Translations under genes and position numbers: made by a program
Notes under the pieces: generated by a model
What the model saw: the letters and a program-made list of their open reading frames with translations, nothing else
Database searches by the model: none
What the model was told of the DNA's origin: nothing
In this document: one piece after another, positions 4,338 to 5,778 of the stretch
Position numbering within the stretch: position 1 is the first letter of the stretch
Layout of the letters: each line of letters begins with the position of its first letter
Assembly: GCA_031288215.1 (NCBI GenBank)
Contig: JAITRV010000233.1
Location: forward strand, 1 to 5,778
Length of the DNA: 5,778 bases
Origin: Spirochaetaceae bacterium
GTDB lineage: Bacteria; Spirochaetota; Spirochaetia; Treponematales; Breznakiellaceae
Direction of reading: 5' to 3'

Positions 4338-5450
4338 TCACGGAAGGGTAAGCCGCCGTATTACCGGAATGGCCGCCTCGGTGCGCTCAATGGCGGCGGG
4401 AAAATCCTCCCGCCGGAGGAGAACCGATTCCCCATCCATCTGGGCCAGGATGGGGTATTCCCCCCGGAATTCCAGGCGGTCGGCGTTGAACAGGATGGAT
4501 TCGGGTTTGTCCGCATGGGTCCCGGTGGCAAAGAGCCCTTTGAGGGCCAGCTTCCGAAGCAGGGGCATCTGCCTTATTCCGCAGACATTCCGGTCGTCCG
4601 GGAGGATCCGCTTGTGGGATCCGTAGGTGCGGTTTCCGCTTACCCCCACGGCCAGGAGAAGCAGGGTCTCCCGAAAGGCTTGTACGGTCCGCCCGGTTTC
4701 GTCGAAGGCCCGGACCTCCAGGGGACCAACCCGGTAGAGCCGGTCGTAGAAAAGGGCGGCGATATCCACCCACAATTTATAGGAATCCCCGGGAAGGTTT
4801 CCCTTCATCCGGTTGGTCATGTGGGTCACGAAGGCGTCCAGCCCCACCGAGAGGATGTTGAAGGCGAGGAAGGGCCCCTTGCCGGCGGTGGCGGTGGTAA
4901 GCCGCAGGGCCCGGGCCGGCTCTATCCGGGAGGGGCAGCAGAGGAGGTCCAGGGCCCCGCCCAGTTCCCAGGCATCGGCCCCGTCGTTCCCCGTCCCCAT
5001 GGGGAGGCGGAGGACGGCAAAGCGGGAACGGAGGGCCGCCGGCGCCTCAAAGAGGGGGATGAGGCTTTCCAGGCTGGTGCCGTCCCCCCCGGCGGTGATG
5101 AGCAGGTAGAGGGAGGCCCGGTCCGCGGAGGCCGCCGCTTCATCCAGCAGGGCCCGGACGATGCGGCCCGCATGTCCCGGCTCCCGGGTGGGGATGAGCC
5201 CCAGGCCGCCCAGTTCCCCGCCTTCTTCCCGGGCGGTACGGGAGGGGCCTGCATCTTTCCGCCGGCTCTGGTTCCCCGCCTTTTCCAGGGCGTCCTTCAA
5301 TCCGGCCTGATGCCTTTTCCACCGGGACCGGATGGTAAAACCCCCGGCAATGGGATTGGCGATAATGGTCCAGGTCAGGGGCCGGCCCGGGGCGAGGAGG
5401 CTGTGGGAGCAAATCTCTCCCAGGGCATAAGCAAAATCCCGTAAGCTCAT
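4338..5450 (-). CDS. Diacylglycerol kinase-family lipid kinase (DagK catalytic domain)
   Basis: This 370-residue protein shows the signatures of the DagK/YegS/DgkB family, which phosphorylates diacylglycerol or related lipids with ATP at the inner membrane face. Visible motifs are NPIAGG (res. 32-37), the nucleotide-binding GGDGTSLE (res. 121-128), PMGTGND (res. 150-156), FNILSVGLDAFVT (res. 197-209) and MDGE (res. 338-341). About 89 residues lie between NPIAGG and GGDGT, some 30 more than I recall for DgkB or YegS; the excess is a charged stretch near res. 58-90. The usual P-x-A-x-x-x-D-G motif reads PDDRNVCG (res. 284-291), so that site is altered. The lipid substrate is uncertain, and sphingosine-kinase-like activity is possible. 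ATG 5450 lacks a Shine-Dalgarno and abuts a promoter-like sequence, so the mRNA may be leaderless. Confidence 0.88.
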   Translation of the reverse strand: MSLRDFAYALGEICSHSLLAPGRPLTWTIIANPIAGGFTIRSRWKRHQAGLKDALEKAGNQSRRKDAGPSRTAREEGGELGGLGLIPTREPGHAGRIVRALLDEAAASADRASLYLLITAGGDGTSLESLIPLFEAPAALRSRFAVLRLPMGTGNDGADAWELGGALDLLCCPSRIEPARALRLTTATAGKGPFLAFNILSVGLDAFVTHMTNRMKGNLPGDSYKLWVDIAALFYDRLYRVGPLEVRAFDETGRTVQAFRETLLLLAVGVSGNRTYGSHKRILPDDRNVCGIRQMPLLRKLALKGLFATGTHADKPESILFNADRLEFRGEYPILAQMDGESVLLRREDFPAAIERTEAAIPVIRRLTLP

Positions 5451-5456
5451 AGGGTA

Positions 5457-5485
5457 ATTGTACTATAGATCCAAAGATTTTCCAA
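5457..5485 (-). promoter_or_regulatory. Probable sigma-70 promoter of the lipid kinase gene
   Basis: On the minus strand TTGGAA (5480-5485) and TACAAT (5457-5462) are separated by exactly 17 bases. TACAAT matches TATAAT at five of six positions; TTGGAA matches TTGACA at four. Six bases separate the -10 from the ATG, so a start site at the usual distance would fall on the A of the ATG at 5450. Confidence 0.5.
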
Positions 5486-5502
5486 GATATCCGGCGAATA
5501 TG

Positions 5503-5516
5503 AAAGGTTCACCTTT
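5503..5516. promoter_or_regulatory. Inverted repeat, possible operator between divergent genes
   Basis: AAAGGT-TC-ACCTTT is a 6-bp-armed inverted repeat with a two-base centre. It lies 17 bp upstream of the predicted -35 of each divergent promoter (5480-5485 on the minus strand, 5533-5538 on the plus strand). That position suits a dimeric regulator acting on one or both genes; no regulator gene is in the window. Confidence 0.35.
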
Positions 5517-5532
5517 TGCTTAGGATACCGCC

Positions 5533-5560
5533 TTGAACAACCGTAGGGAATTCGTATACT
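5533..5560 (+). promoter_or_regulatory. Probable sigma-70 promoter of the dehydrogenase gene
   Basis: TTGAAC (5533-5538) and TATACT (5555-5560) are separated by 16 bases; TATACT matches the -10 consensus at five of six positions. Transcription would start near 5567, giving a leader of about 41 bases with a GC-rich hairpin and an AAGGAG site. Confidence 0.5.
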
Positions 5561-5568
5561 AAAATCAG

Positions 5569-5588
5569 GGGGGCGGCCGGACGCCCCC
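5569..5588 (+). promoter_or_regulatory. GC-rich 5' leader hairpin ahead of the dehydrogenase gene
   Basis: GGGGGCG (5569-5575) pairs with CGCCCCC (5582-5588) around a six-base loop. It would be at the very 5' end of the predicted transcript and seven bases upstream of the Shine-Dalgarno AAGGAG (5596-5601). Such hairpins often stabilise the 5' end of an mRNA. AAACCAC follows rather than a T-tract, so it is not a terminator. Confidence 0.5.
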
Positions 5589-5607
5589 AAACCACAAGGA
5601 GTGTTTC

Positions 5608-5778
5608 ATGAATACATCGAAAGATAAGGCCGCCGGCTTGCTCAAGGCCTGGAAGGGGGACGACTATATATTCGGCCTTAACGTTCTGGATCAACTGGGG
5701 AAGGCCTGTAAAAAACTCGGCAAAAGCTGCCTGCTCGTATCTTCTACACAGCCGCGGATGAAGGCGCTGAACGACCGG
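5608..5778 (+). CDS. Iron-containing alcohol dehydrogenase-like protein, N-terminus (partial)
   Basis: The first 57 codons are present and the frame is open at the window edge. The segment LLKAWKGDDYIFGLNVLDQL (res. 11-30) followed by GKACKKLGKSCLLVSSTQPR (res. 31-50) resembles the start of group III iron-dependent alcohol dehydrogenases and glycerol dehydrogenase-like enzymes, where a Y-x-F-G motif precedes a helix and the first strand of the NAD(P)-binding fold. These enzymes oxidise alcohols or polyols or reduce aldehydes in the cytoplasm. The metal-binding residues lie beyond the window, so activity and substrate cannot be judged. The ATG at 5608 has AAGGAG (5596-5601) six bases upstream. 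The gene diverges from the lipid kinase gene. Confidence 0.7.
   Translation, partial: MNTSKDKAAGLLKAWKGDDYIFGLNVLDQLGKACKKLGKSCLLVSSTQPRMKALNDR

Noticed and set aside
4263..5444. Plus-strand frame of 393 residues
   Set aside because: It is the mirror of the lipid kinase gene, rich in Gly/Pro/Gln from GC-rich antisense DNA, with no recognisable domain.
1..5778. CRISPR array, insertion sequence, transposase or integrase
   Set aside because: No regularly spaced repeats and no recombinase-like protein are seen in any frame.

Overview
This 5.8-kb, GC-rich bacterial window centres on a three-gene flagellar rod operon. The organism is most likely a spirochaete of the Treponema group. The FlgF N-terminus resembles treponemal FlgF, the FlgJ-type protein is a rod-binding domain without a peptidoglycan hydrolase, and the flagellar genes sit among unrelated metabolic genes. 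This placement is inference from remembered family resemblance, not from a database search.

Layout, left to right. Positions 1-38 (-) hold the first 12 codons of an exported-protein-like gene. Positions 39-251 have no gene but contain a strong 13-bp inverted repeat. Positions 252-755 (-) encode a GxxExxY / PD-(D/E)XK-like protein whose hallmark residues are substituted. Positions 756-1124 have no gene but are the most structured stretch in the window: several helices between 833 and 1018, then a terminator hairpin with a T-tract that works only for plus-strand transcription. No plus-strand protein gene explains that terminator, so I propose an undescribed plus-strand structured RNA (about 833-1058), opposite in direction to the genes on both sides. 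Positions 3343-1125 (-) are flgF, flgG and a flgJ-type gene, transcribed in that order with short gaps and good Shine-Dalgarno sites. Positions 3470-4327 (+) encode a ten-helix DMT/EamA transporter divergent from flgF. Positions 4338-5450 (-) encode a diacylglycerol-kinase-family lipid kinase convergent with the transporter, 10 bp apart. Positions 5608-5778 (+) are the N-terminus of an iron-containing alcohol dehydrogenase-like protein, divergent from the kinase.

How they fit together. FlgF and FlgG build the proximal and distal parts of the rod of the periplasmic flagellum, and the FlgJ-type protein should aid rod assembly. The transporter, kinase and dehydrogenase are separate transcription units with no evident link to motility. 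The transporter and the kinase lack Shine-Dalgarno sites and have promoter-like sequences ending just before their ATGs, so both may be leaderless. The other genes all have clear ribosome sites.

The best candidates for something new are the structured RNA locus at 833-1058, the GC-rich palindromic repeats read in two different frames inside the flgJ linker, and the intact but motif-degenerate GxxExxY protein.
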